Source: Candidatus Alloclostridium intestinigallinarum
Lineage (GTDB): Bacteria > Bacillota > Clostridia > Christensenellales > UBA3700
Assembly (NCBI GenBank): GCA_904382605.1
Contig: CAJFJA010000020.1
Location: 1 to 34,183 of the forward strand
DNA length: 34,183 bases
Direction: 5' to 3'
Both the position numbers and the translations under genes were made by a program. The notes below the pieces were generated by a model. It searched no databases. It worked only from the letters and a program-made list of their open reading frames with translations, and was not told the DNA's origin. Shown here piece by piece: positions 1 through 7,081 of this stretch; the stretch's first letter is position 1, and every line of letters starts with the position of its first letter.

Positions 1-612
1 CTTGAAAAATTCGGGGTTGTGCGTGACGACGATGACAAGTTTATCGCGGCTCACCTCTTTCAAAAGCGCCGCCACTTCTTTGCTCGCCTTGACGTCGAGG
101 TTGCCCGTCGGCTCGTCTGCGAGAATGATGGGCGCGTCCTTTGCGAGCGCGCGGGCTATGACCGTCCTCTGCTTTTCACCGCCGGAAAGTTTGCTTCCGC
201 GCCTGTTCATCTGCCCGGTAAGCCCCACGCGGGCGATAAGTTCCTTTGCTCTTCTCCGGCGTTCCTTTTTGTCGTCCAGACGAAGAAGCGCAAGTTCCAC
301 GTTTTCTAAAACGGTTAGGTTTTCTATGATATTGAAATCCTGAAAGATGGTGGCGATGTTCTTTTCGCGGTACTTCTCCCAATCGCTTTCGGAGTAGTGC
401 GAAGTCGGTTCGCCGTTGAAGTAGAGTTCGCCCTCTTCGTATGTATCGTTCGCGCCGATGACGTTCAGAAGCGTGCTCTTGCCCGAACCGCTCTCCCCTT
501 CTATCGTCACAAACTCGTTATAGTCGAACGCCAAATCGATCCCGCGGATACCCACCGTGAGAATATCGCCCGAATCGTATATCTTTCCGATCTTTTCTAA
601 CTTTAACAGCAC
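1..612 (-). CDS. ABC transporter ATP-binding protein, LolD/MacB/FtsE-like (3' end outside window)
   Basis: This is the ATPase subunit of an ABC exporter, probably of the MacB/antimicrobial-peptide type, and it should drive a membrane permease. The visible 204 codons contain Walker A (GESGSGKST, about residues 39-47), a Q-loop (IFQDF), the signature LSGGEKQR near residue 139, Walker B (ILADEPTGNLD) near residue 163, and the switch histidine in VVTHN. The ATPase domain is almost complete; the last residues lie off the left edge, where an FtsX-like permease may follow. The start is GTG at 612, because no ATG fits and GGAGG sits about 10 nt upstream. The 5' region carries the 33-bp palindrome array, which may control it. 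The family call is firm; the substrate is unknown. Confidence 0.9.
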   Translation of the reverse strand, partial: MLLKLEKIGKIYDSGDILTVGIRGIDLAFDYNEFVTIEGESGSGKSTLLNVIGANDTYEEGELYFNGEPTSHYSESDWEKYREKNIATIFQDFNIIENLTVLENVELALLRLDDKKERRRRAKELIARVGLTGQMNRRGSKLSGGEKQRTVIARALAKDAPIILADEPTGNLDVKASKEVAALLKEVSRDKLVIVVTHNPEFFK

Positions 613-636
613 TTGCCGTCTGCCTCCGTCCGCTTA

Positions 637-818
637 GTTAGCTGCAACTAACCACTCTTTTTAATATTAGTTCGCATATGCTAACTCATCTTCGAAAAAT
701 AAGTTCGCGCACGCGAACCTCACTCCTTTAAGACAGGACGCGTCACTGCGTCCCTATCTTCGACTGGTCTAGTTCGCAATATGCAACCAGCCTTCTGAAA
801 AACAGGCGCACTTGCGCC
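637..818. repeat. Array of six palindromes with 33-bp spacing
   Basis: Six inverted repeats begin at about 637, 670, 703, 736, 772 and 805, giving steps of 33, 33, 33, 36 and 33 bp. Four share the form GTTNGC-N4-GCNAAC: GTTAGCTGCAACTAAC, GTTCGCATATGCTAAC, GTTCGCGCACGCGAAC and GTTCGCAATATGCAAC. Two have different but still self-complementary arms: GGACGC..GCGTCC and GGCGC..GCGCC. The 17-20 nt between them are T/A-rich and loosely alike (CACTCTTT, TCATCTTC, CTATCTTC). The pairing is conserved while the bases change, which points to selection on structure or on dyad symmetry. The array lies directly upstream of the ABC ATPase gene, within its promoter or leader. Function is unknown; the GTTAG..CTAAC members resemble metalloregulator (DtxR-type) boxes. 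Confidence 0.75.
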
Positions 819-1138
819 GTTTGAGGAAAGTTTAGTTTTTAAAAACCCTGCCGATAAGTTATACTCGATTAACTTTCCACAAAGGATTATAGCACGTTTC
901 GATGGACTTTAGCAATCAAATGAATGTGCTAAAGCAAAATATTTTTTGATTATCCCGAATGTTATGAGTTATTAAATGGTAAAGGAAATGTTTAGGCCCC
1001 GTGATCCTGTGAAAAGTTTAATGTGCGAGAAGATAAAAAATGAATAGATATATAAAACTCTATATGGGACAGGATGGTGTACAGTCAAAAGACTTTGAAA
1101 AGTAGCCGGAACAGCGAACCCCCACCCGAATCTCCCCC
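819..1138. other. Intergenic stretch without a recognisable gene
   Basis: No convincing coding sequence or RNA gene is visible in this AT-rich stretch. Short open frames on both strands contain no recognisable protein. It lies between the palindrome array and a short decayed reading frame, and is probably degraded DNA. Confidence 0.5.
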
Positions 1139-1237
1139 ATGGGTACGGACGATTGCGAAGGAGCACGCATCATCTCCGAATGCACGGCGAAATTGATAGA
1201 TGAAATGCACGACACAATCGCCTCAACCGACTATTAA
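1139..1237 (+). pseudogene. Probable 3' remnant of an unidentified gene
   Basis: A short frame of 32 codons begins MGTDDCEGARI and ends in IASTDY before a TAA stop. Its codon choice looks protein-like, and an intrinsic terminator follows about 30 bp later, as expected behind a real plus-strand gene. There is no ribosome binding site at the ATG, and the same frame is closed by a TAG at 1103, so it is more likely the tail of a lost gene than a working peptide. The family was not recognised. Confidence 0.3.
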
Positions 1238-1264
1238 AAATTTTTCCGGAACGAAAAGAAAATA

Positions 1265-1296
1265 GCCTCAATAAAAAAACTATTGAGCTTCTTTTT
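1265..1296 (+). terminator. Intrinsic terminator
   Basis: Stem CTCAATA/TATTGAG (1267-1273 and 1281-1287) is followed by CTTCTTTTT on the plus strand. It would end transcription of the remnant gene just upstream. Confidence 0.55.
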
Positions 1297-1332
1297 GGGG
1301 TATTGCTTTGAAAAATCCTATCAATCCGCTAT

Positions 1333-1725
1333 TTAGCGAAACGGCAGAAGCTGTCCATAAAAATATGTGACAGTATCTACATAATATCCCCTACACCAGA
1401 ATTCGCGATTGCGGTATTTGTATTTCATATTTGCCCATTTTTGATATATTAGCAAGCTACTCTTTCCTTTCAGAAATCCTACAAATCCCGCAACACTCAT
1501 CTTCGGCGGTATCTCCACTAGCATATGTACATGGTCTATACATACTTCTGCTTCTATTATATTCACTCCTTTCCACCCACACAATTCTCTTAATATTTTC
1601 CCTATCTCTCTTCACTTTTCTCCGTAAAATGCCTTCCTTCTATATTTTGGGGCAAATACTATATGATATTTGCAATTCCAACTCGTGTATGCTAAACTAT
1701 TTGTGATATTAGATTGTTCTTTCAT
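1333..1725 (-). pseudogene. tnpA: IS200/IS605-family TnpA transposase, broken
   Basis: This is a degraded Y1 (HUH) single-strand transposase. From ATG at 1725 the frame reads MKEQSNITNSLAYTSWNC, then the typical YHIVFAPKYRRK block, and meets an in-frame TGA at 1612-1614 (codon 38). After the stop the same frame resumes with IGKILREL, the HUH motif in DHVHMLVEIPPK, FLKGKSSLLI and FWCRGYYVDTV. It then diverges and stops at 1333 before the helix that normally carries the catalytic tyrosine. The protein is therefore interrupted near its start and lacks its active tyrosine. The start codon has a good GGAGG site, but that site lies in a hairpin. No accompanying TnpB is seen. Confidence 0.85.
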
Positions 1726-1730
1726 CTTTT

Positions 1731-1788
1731 CCTCCGATTGGGTTTATTTAGTGGTTGGCAGACCGCTTATATCTTTCCCAATCGGAGG
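1731..1788 (-). promoter_or_regulatory. Hairpin sequestering the tnpA ribosome binding site
   Basis: Perfect 12-bp arms CCTCCGATTGGG (1731-1742) and CCCAATCGGAGG (1777-1788) face each other. On the minus strand the arm nearer tnpA contains GGAGG, the ribosome binding site directly before the ATG at 1725, so a read-through transcript would hide it. On the plus strand the second arm is followed by TTTTTT and could act as a terminator. IS200 elements are known to silence themselves with this kind of 5' stem-loop. Confidence 0.7.
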
Positions 1789-1860
1789 TTTTTTGTCTAC
1801 CTCATCGGCTGAGCCTCTTTTGAACTCCCGCGGCTATCGCGGGGTTTTCGTTGACACAAA

Positions 1861-2250
1861 AAGGCAACGCTTGAAAGCATTGCCCGTTGCGCTGGCGGGG
1901 ACGGAGGGATTCGCCTTTCAGCGATTGTTGGCACACAAAGCGTATAAGAATGTAACAGCAGGATTGCCCAATCGCGTGCAGCTCGAGCCCTCGCAGGGGC
2001 TCGGGCTCTTTGTCTCCGCCGGCGCAACAGGATGAAAAAAAGGCAACGCTTGAAAGCATTTCCTGCTGTGGCTGTATGGACGGAGGGATTCGCCTTTCAG
2101 CGATTGGCGGCAACAAAAGTATGTAAGAAAATATTAGCCCGTCCGCCCAATCGCGTGCAGCTCGAGCCCTCGCAGGGGCTCGGGCTCTCCGTCTCCGCCG
2201 GCGCAACGGAGTAAAAATAAGGCAACGCTTGAAAGCATTGCCCGTTGCGC
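1861..2250. repeat. 179-bp tandem repeat derived from the tRNA-Ser 3' end and terminator
   Basis: The block starting GGCAACGCTTGAAAGCAT occurs at 1863, 2042 and 2221, exactly 179 bp apart. Copy 3 is the true terminator and 3' end of tRNA-Ser. In copies 1 and 2 the tRNA-like part is reduced to a stretch resembling GGCGAATCCCTCCGTC. The rest is replaced by an unrelated insert containing the hairpin GAGCCCTCGCAGGGGCTC and a further inverted repeat (GCGATTG..CAATCGC). The two full units are similar but not identical. This could be tandem duplication next to the tRNA, or accretion of att-like 3'-tRNA ends left by integrating elements. Predicted open frames here are shadows of the repeat. Confidence 0.75.
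2213..2242 (-). terminator. Terminator of tRNA-Ser
   Basis: Read on the minus strand, the arms GGCAATGCTT and AAGCGTTGCC (2221-2242) form a stem followed by TTATTTTT. It begins 9 nt after the tRNA CCA end. Confidence 0.75.
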
Positions 2251-2340
2251 TGGCGGAGACGGAGGGATTCGAACCCTCGAGCCCACGAGAGGCTACTTGA
2301 TTTCGAGTCAAGCCCGTTATGACCACTTCGATACGTCTCC
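2251..2340 (-). tRNA. tRNA-Ser, anticodon CGA
   Basis: The 90-nt gene folds as a class II tRNA with a long variable arm. The acceptor strands are GGAGACG (5' side, 2334-2340) and CGTCTCC (3' side, 2255-2261), with discriminator G and an encoded CCA at 2251-2253. The anticodon loop reads ACTCGAAAT, with CGA at 2303-2305, decoding UCG. The T-arm GAGGGTTCGAATCCCTC is intact. The long variable arm and discriminator G fit serine. Confidence 0.95.
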
Positions 2341-2356
2341 GTATGGCGCAATACAA

Positions 2357-2385
2357 ATTATAGCGGCATATTCGGAAAAAAGCAA
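2357..2385 (-). promoter_or_regulatory. Promoter of tRNA-Ser
   Basis: On the minus strand there is a -35 TTGCTT (2380-2385), a 17-bp spacer and a perfect -10 TATAAT (2357-2362), placed 16 bp before the mature tRNA 5' end. Confidence 0.75.
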
Positions 2386-2484
2386 GCATTTAAAGCGCGG
2401 CAGTGCAAAAAGAGAAAGGTATAAAGCCGTCTGACGCGCCGCGCTCTTCGATTTTACCACTGCCTGCCTGAAACCGCCTTCACG

Positions 2485-4071
2485 CTATTTCCCGTCTTCT
2501 CCGCAATTGCCGTAAGCGGATTTTTCTTCATTGCCGTCAAAAGTGGAATCTTCCCCTCCTGCCGAAGGATTGTTTTGTGCGGACGGAGTCTGCGCGGATT
2601 CGTCGAATACAGGCATTTCCACTCCGCCGGCCGCAAGATCCATTCCCGCAAATTCACCCGTTTCGGGATCCACCCCTCCCGCCGCGAGCGCCGCCCGTTC
2701 GTGGCGCTTGCGCAACTCTTCTTTGATCATGTCGAATCTCTCCCTGCCCATATTGGCTTTGTGGGAGAAAATGATGGAGATGAGGAATATCACTCCCGGC
2801 AGCACTCCGAGAACCACGCGCACCGCCATAAGCGCTTCCTGCGGCTGTTGGATTACGCTTCCGTCCATGCTTTCCTGATACCCGAATGCTTCAAGGAGCA
2901 GGGATACGAGCGCGATGGAAACGCCGCTGGCTATTTTATACATAAACTGCGTGATGCCGTAGTAGGCGCCTTCGCGGCGCACTCCGTTCACGTATTCGTC
3001 CACTTCCACCACGTCGGGGACCCCGGCATACGGAAGTATCTGGATGGCGGACATACCCGCGCCCGCGAAAACGCACAGAAGAACGGTGCTCCATATGGTG
3101 TTTGCCGGAACGAATATCGCAAACAGCAATACGACCGCCATATATATGCACGCAACTACATAGACCTTATGTTTGTTGAATTTTTCACTCAGTTTTACCC
3201 ACAGCGCGGACGAGACGATTGCGCACACGAGCGGAACCGCCACGAAAACCATTGCCATCGTGCCGCCGCCGAACCCGAGGGAATCGTTGATAAAGAACAT
3301 AAATACCGCCATTATGATGTCAAAACCGACCATACTGAGCAGATAGCACATCATGATATTGCGGAATTCGGGCAGTTTGAAGAACTCCTTCAACGTGGTG
3401 AAAAAGCCTTTGTTGTTTTCGGGCGCGACGGAAACGCGCTCTTTTATGTTGTATCCGCTGAAGAACATTATCACCACCGCGATGGCGGCAAATATGCCCG
3501 CCGCCAGCAGATAGGCGCGTTTAAGGTCGCCGAATACGCCGTAGAAGATACTTTCCACCCCGTCGGCGAGAAGCGCGAAAACCGCCGCGCCGATTATAAG
3601 TCCCACGTTGGCAAGCGCGATTCTGATTCCGTTGAGCGAGGTGCGCTCGTCGTAGTCGTCCGTCATGTTCGCCGTAACCGAATTGTAGGGAATATATACC
3701 ACCGTCCACGCGGTGTTGAAAAGCATATACGCGAAAGTGTAATAGAGCATCTTTTCCCACTGCTGGTCCGCGCCCGCGGGCACGAGCCACAAAAGCAGGA
3801 AGCAAAGCCCGTAAGGCAATGCGCCGAAAAGCATATACACTCTGCGCTTGCCCCATCTGCTGTTGGTCTTGTCTGTAATTCTGCCCATCAGATAGTCGGT
3901 AATGGCGTCCCATGCCTTGGCGATGAGAAAGACCGCCGAGGCAAGTCCGGGACTAAGACCGCCGACGTTGACGAAAAAGTAGAGCAGATAAAAGGAGATT
4001 GCCGCAAACAATATGTTGGCGGAAAGATCCCCCATGCCGTAAAACACTTTCTCTTTAACCGAAAGTTTCAT
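2485..4071 (-). CDS. GPH-family sugar:cation symporter (MelB-like MFS transporter)
   Basis: This is a 528-residue inner-membrane transporter of the glycoside-pentoside-hexuronide:cation symporter family, which imports sugars or glycosides with Na+ or H+. The N-terminus (YGMGDLSANILFAAISFYLL) and the loop DAITDYLMGRITDKTNSRWG followed by KRR are the family hallmarks. About twelve hydrophobic segments follow. The C-terminus carries a hydrophilic, Gly/Asp/Glu/Ser-rich tail of about 65 residues, longer than usual (members are typically about 450-480 residues). The start at 4071 has GGGGGA upstream. The gene lies behind the proS terminator and is probably transcribed on its own. The substrate cannot be told from sequence. 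Confidence 0.9.
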   Translation of the reverse strand: MKLSVKEKVFYGMGDLSANILFAAISFYLLYFFVNVGGLSPGLASAVFLIAKAWDAITDYLMGRITDKTNSRWGKRRVYMLFGALPYGLCFLLLWLVPAGADQQWEKMLYYTFAYMLFNTAWTVVYIPYNSVTANMTDDYDERTSLNGIRIALANVGLIIGAAVFALLADGVESIFYGVFGDLKRAYLLAAGIFAAIAVVIMFFSGYNIKERVSVAPENNKGFFTTLKEFFKLPEFRNIMMCYLLSMVGFDIIMAVFMFFINDSLGFGGGTMAMVFVAVPLVCAIVSSALWVKLSEKFNKHKVYVVACIYMAVVLLFAIFVPANTIWSTVLLCVFAGAGMSAIQILPYAGVPDVVEVDEYVNGVRREGAYYGITQFMYKIASGVSIALVSLLLEAFGYQESMDGSVIQQPQEALMAVRVVLGVLPGVIFLISIIFSHKANMGRERFDMIKEELRKRHERAALAAGGVDPETGEFAGMDLAAGGVEMPVFDESAQTPSAQNNPSAGGEDSTFDGNEEKSAYGNCGEDGK

Positions 4072-4147
4072 ATAACTATCCCCCGATATTTATAGACCGA
4101 TTATATATGATAATCACGGACATACCTATGAGGCACACCCTAGTATT

Positions 4148-4175
4148 AAAAATCAGGCAGCCTCAGAGGCTGCCT
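4148..4175 (-). terminator. Terminator of proS, overlapping its stop codon
   Basis: Arms AGGCAGCCTC (4155-4164) and GAGGCTGCCT (4166-4175) pair perfectly. On the minus strand they are followed by GATTTTTAAT. The hairpin includes the last codons and the TGA of proS. Confidence 0.85.
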
Positions 4176-5890
4176 TCTATTTCTTCCGTCAATTCGGCTA
4201 TCAGCGCCTTTACTCTTCCGGTAAGCGCCGCGGTCTTTTCCCTGAACGCGTCGCCGCCCTTACGCAGTTTGACTTCCGCTTCTCCCTGTTCCAGGGTGCG
4301 GGGGGAAACCACTACCCTTATCGGCATGCCCATAAGGTCGGCGTCCGCGAATTTAATGCCTGCCGCGCAATCTCTGTCGTCGTACAGCACGTCTATGCCT
4401 GCACGCTGCAATTCCTCGTAAATCGCGTCGGCAGCCGCCCTAACTTCCTCTTTATCCGGTCTGAGCGCGCACAGGTGCACTTGCCAGGGAGCTACGGTTA
4501 CGGGAAGAATAAGTCCCTTTTCGTCGTTGCTCTCTTCCGCGACAGAGGCTATCGCCCTGCCCACGCCTATGCCGTAACAACCCATTATCGGATTGAAGGA
4601 CGTTCCGTCTTCCGCGTGCACGGTCATGTTCATACCCGCGGTGTATTTGGTGCCCAGCTGGAAGATATTGCCTATTTCTATGCCGTTTTCCAGCCTGAGT
4701 TTTCCGCCGCACACGGGGCACTTATCGCCCGCGCGCACCTTGGCTATATCGGTAAAGTCCACGCCGGGAAGGTCGCGCGCCACGTTAAAGCCCTTGTAAT
4801 GGTAACCTTCCTTGTTCGCGCCCGTTATCATGCCCGTCGCGCCGCGCAGAGAGGCGTCGTATACCTTGATTATCTTATCTGAAAGCCCCACGGGACCGAT
4901 ATTGCCGCAGGCTATTTCTTCCGTTATGCCGCCGTCGTAAGGCACTACGTCCATTTTGATGGCTTTTTTCAGCTTTGCCTCGTTCACTTCCAGATCGCCG
5001 CGCACGAACGCGATGACTATTTTGGAAGAATCGCCGCGCACGGCATAGACGACCGCCTTCACCGAGCGTTCGGGAGAGGCTTTAAGCAGCGCGCACACTT
5101 CCTCTATTGTGGCGGCGGAGCCGGTATCCACGAGTTCGAGATCCTCGCTCACTTCGGGCAGACTTTCGCGCCTGCATTCGGCAACTTCCATATTCGCGCG
5201 GTAATCGCAGCCGTCGCAGAACACGAGGGTATCCTCGCCCGCGGGGGTCACCAGCATGAATTCGTGCGCCACGCTTCCGCCCATCATGCCCGTATCCGAC
5301 TTGAAATCGGTAAAGTTTTTCAAGCCTATACGTCTGAATATCCTGTAATAAGCGTCATATGCGCGCTTGTAATATCTGTCAAGGTCTTCCTGCGAAACGT
5401 GGAAGGAATATGCGTCCTTCATGGTGAACTCGCGCACGCGGATAAGTCCGCCGCGGCTTCTGGCTTCGTCGCGGAACTTTGTCTGTATCTGATATATCAT
5501 GCAGGGAAGCTGGTTGTAGGACGAAACGATATGGCGCGCCATATGCACGGCGGCTTCTTCATGTGTCATGCCCAGCAGCATATCGTGGCCGGTGCGGTCC
5601 TTGAAACGCACCATTTCCTGCCCGATGGAAGTATATCTGCCCGATTCTTCCCACATTTCGCGGGGCATGACCACGGGAAAGAGCACTTCCTGCCCGTCTA
5701 TGGCGTTCATCTCCTCGCGGATTATGTTCTGGATTTTAAGGCTCATGCGCTGTGCGGGAGGGGTAAGCGAATATATACCCGCCGCCACCTGCTTGATGTA
5801 ACCGGCGCGGGCGAGCAGGATGTGGCTTTTGATACGCGCGTCCTGGGGCGCTTCCTTCGTCCTTTCGCACACGAGTTTGGAAAGTAACAT
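4163..5890 (-). CDS. proS: Prolyl-tRNA synthetase
   Basis: ProS charges tRNA-Pro with proline using ATP, in the cytoplasm. The 575-residue protein has the bacterial-type layout: class II motif 1 region (PPAQRMSLKIQNIIREEM, about 45-62), motif 2 (RGGLIRVREFTMKDAYSF, about 147-164), an inserted YbaK-like editing domain (about 225-390), motif 3 (GCYGIGVGRAIASV, near 435-450) and a C-terminal anticodon-binding domain. Length and domain order match full-length bacterial ProS. The start MLLSKLVCERTKE is typical, and AGAGG precedes it. It has its own promoter and terminator. No T-box leader is visible. Confidence 0.98.
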   Translation of the reverse strand: MLLSKLVCERTKEAPQDARIKSHILLARAGYIKQVAAGIYSLTPPAQRMSLKIQNIIREEMNAIDGQEVLFPVVMPREMWEESGRYTSIGQEMVRFKDRTGHDMLLGMTHEEAAVHMARHIVSSYNQLPCMIYQIQTKFRDEARSRGGLIRVREFTMKDAYSFHVSQEDLDRYYKRAYDAYYRIFRRIGLKNFTDFKSDTGMMGGSVAHEFMLVTPAGEDTLVFCDGCDYRANMEVAECRRESLPEVSEDLELVDTGSAATIEEVCALLKASPERSVKAVVYAVRGDSSKIVIAFVRGDLEVNEAKLKKAIKMDVVPYDGGITEEIACGNIGPVGLSDKIIKVYDASLRGATGMITGANKEGYHYKGFNVARDLPGVDFTDIAKVRAGDKCPVCGGKLRLENGIEIGNIFQLGTKYTAGMNMTVHAEDGTSFNPIMGCYGIGVGRAIASVAEESNDEKGLILPVTVAPWQVHLCALRPDKEEVRAAADAIYEELQRAGIDVLYDDRDCAAGIKFADADLMGMPIRVVVSPRTLEQGEAEVKLRKGGDAFREKTAALTGRVKALIAELTEEIEGSL

Positions 5891-5926
5891 AAAATACCTC
5901 TTTTGAAAACGTTATTTCAATCATAT

Positions 5927-5955
5927 ATTGTAACACACAATCGCCGCCTATGCAA
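5927..5955 (-). promoter_or_regulatory. Promoter of proS
   Basis: On the minus strand a -35 TTGCAT (5950-5955), a 17-bp spacer and a -10 TACAAT (5927-5932) lie about 37 bp before the proS start codon. Confidence 0.7.
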
Positions 5956-6003
5956 CCGATTGTCTGTGCAAATGTTGCGCGGGCGCATATTTGAATGCCT
6001 GCT

Positions 6004-6115
6004 TATATGCGCATATGTGCATACCGTGCTTTTTTGCGGCATTCGCCGCGGAACATAAATTCATATGTGCATTTGCGCATATACGCATATGCCGCTATGT
6101 GCATATATACGTATA
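6004..6115. other. Alternating purine-pyrimidine tracts in a divergent intergenic region
   Basis: Between proS and the transketolase genes, 6004-6024, 6062-6072, 6074-6092 and 6096-6115 alternate strictly between pyrimidine and purine, built from ATGCGCATAT/ATGTGCAT words. Such runs can adopt Z-DNA and also contain many short palindromes (GCATATGC, TGCGCA). No gene is recognised here. The stretch lies between the two outward-facing promoters. Confidence 0.6.
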
Positions 6116-6177
6116 ACCTGCGCGCACCGCCGCCTGCGCCGCCGCGAAAATTTCTTTGGCGCGGGTACGGTTTTTTA

Positions 6178-6207
6178 TTGCAAAAGAGGGGGCGTTTATA
6201 GTAATAT
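6178..6207 (+). promoter_or_regulatory. Likely promoter of the transketolase operon
   Basis: A -35 TTGCAA (6178-6183), an 18-bp spacer and a -10 TAATAT (6202-6207). A small hairpin GCGGAC/GTCCGC (6221-6226, 6232-6237) lies in the leader just before the ribosome binding site GGGGAG. Confidence 0.5.
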
Positions 6208-6255
6208 ATTTATGCAAAGTGCGGACGGACGGTCCGCTTTATCACGGGGAGTAGT

Positions 6256-7080
6256 ATGGACAAGGATAAACTTGAATTTTTACAAACCAAAGCTGTTGAG
6301 CTCCGCAAGATTACTATCGAGATGATAGGACGGCTGGGGAGCGGCCACGTGGGCGGTTCGCTTTCCATAATAGATTTGCTTACGGACATATATTACAACG
6401 CCGGCAGGATGAATCCCGAAAATCCCAAAGACCCCGACAGGGACAGAGTGGTTATAAGCAAAGGACACGCAGGCCCCGGACTTTACGCGGTGCTGGCTTC
6501 TAAGGGATATTTCCCCATGGACGAGATCAAAACGCTGAACAAAGGCGGCACACACCTGCCCTCGCACTGCGATATGAACAAGACGGTGGGCGTGGATATG
6601 ACCGCGGGCAGCCTGGGTCAGGGACTTTCCTGCGCGATAGGCATGGCGCTTGCGGGCAAAATGGATAAGAAAGATTACCGCGTTTACTGCGTGATAGGCG
6701 ACGGAGAAAGCCAGGAAGGTCAGATTTGGGAAGCGCTTATGTACGCGGGCAACATGAAGCTGGACAATCTGACGATATTCATCGACTACAACCGTATGCA
6801 GATAGACGGATATACGGACGAGATAAATTCTCTCGACCCGCTGGACGACAAGTTCCGCGCGTTCAATCTGAACACGATAAGGATAAACGGACACGATATA
6901 GCCGCCATCGACGACGCGATAAACGCCGCCAAGGCGTGCAAGGACAAGTGCACCGCCGTCATAATGGACACGATAAAAGGTTACGGCGTGCCGTGGGCGG
7001 AAGAACGCAAGGTAGGTTCGCACAGCTTTGCGATAACGGAACAACAGTGGCGCGAATTCTGCGGCAAGGAGGCGGACTGA
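6256..7080 (+). CDS. Transketolase, N-terminal (TPP-binding) subunit
   Basis: This is the first half of a split transketolase, which moves two-carbon ketol units between sugar phosphates in the non-oxidative pentose phosphate pathway. The 274 residues correspond to the N-terminal TPP domain: GRLGSGHVGGSLS (about 26-38), the SKGHAGPGLYA block, and the TPP/Mg motif GDGESQEGQIWEAL followed by an IDYN segment. GGGGAG lies before the ATG. The C-terminal half follows at once, 1 bp apart, with its ribosome binding site inside this gene's end, so the two are coupled. Two-gene transketolases are common in Bacillota and archaea. A DXP-synthase-like role is unlikely, because such proteins are single long chains. 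Confidence 0.95.
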   Translation: MDKDKLEFLQTKAVELRKITIEMIGRLGSGHVGGSLSIIDLLTDIYYNAGRMNPENPKDPDRDRVVISKGHAGPGLYAVLASKGYFPMDEIKTLNKGGTHLPSHCDMNKTVGVDMTAGSLGQGLSCAIGMALAGKMDKKDYRVYCVIGDGESQEGQIWEALMYAGNMKLDNLTIFIDYNRMQIDGYTDEINSLDPLDDKFRAFNLNTIRINGHDIAAIDDAINAAKACKDKCTAVIMDTIKGYGVPWAEERKVGSHSFAITEQQWREFCGKEAD

Positions 7081-7081
7081 A

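Noticed and set aside
637..818. CRISPR array of 33-bp period
   Set aside because: The palindromes differ from each other and the between-palindrome stretches are loosely alike; this is not a constant repeat with unique spacers.
1861..2216. Two further tRNA genes in the tandem repeat
   Set aside because: Only a 3'-end-like fragment resembles tRNA-Ser; the anticodon arm and D-arm are missing.
1797..2389. Arg/Ala-rich proteins encoded in the tRNA-Ser region
   Set aside because: The frames run through the tRNA, its terminator and the 179-bp repeat; composition follows the hairpins, and no ribosome binding sites exist.
2575..4095. Plus-strand protein of 506 residues
   Set aside because: It is antisense to the symporter gene; His/Arg-rich composition and no family marks show a shadow frame.
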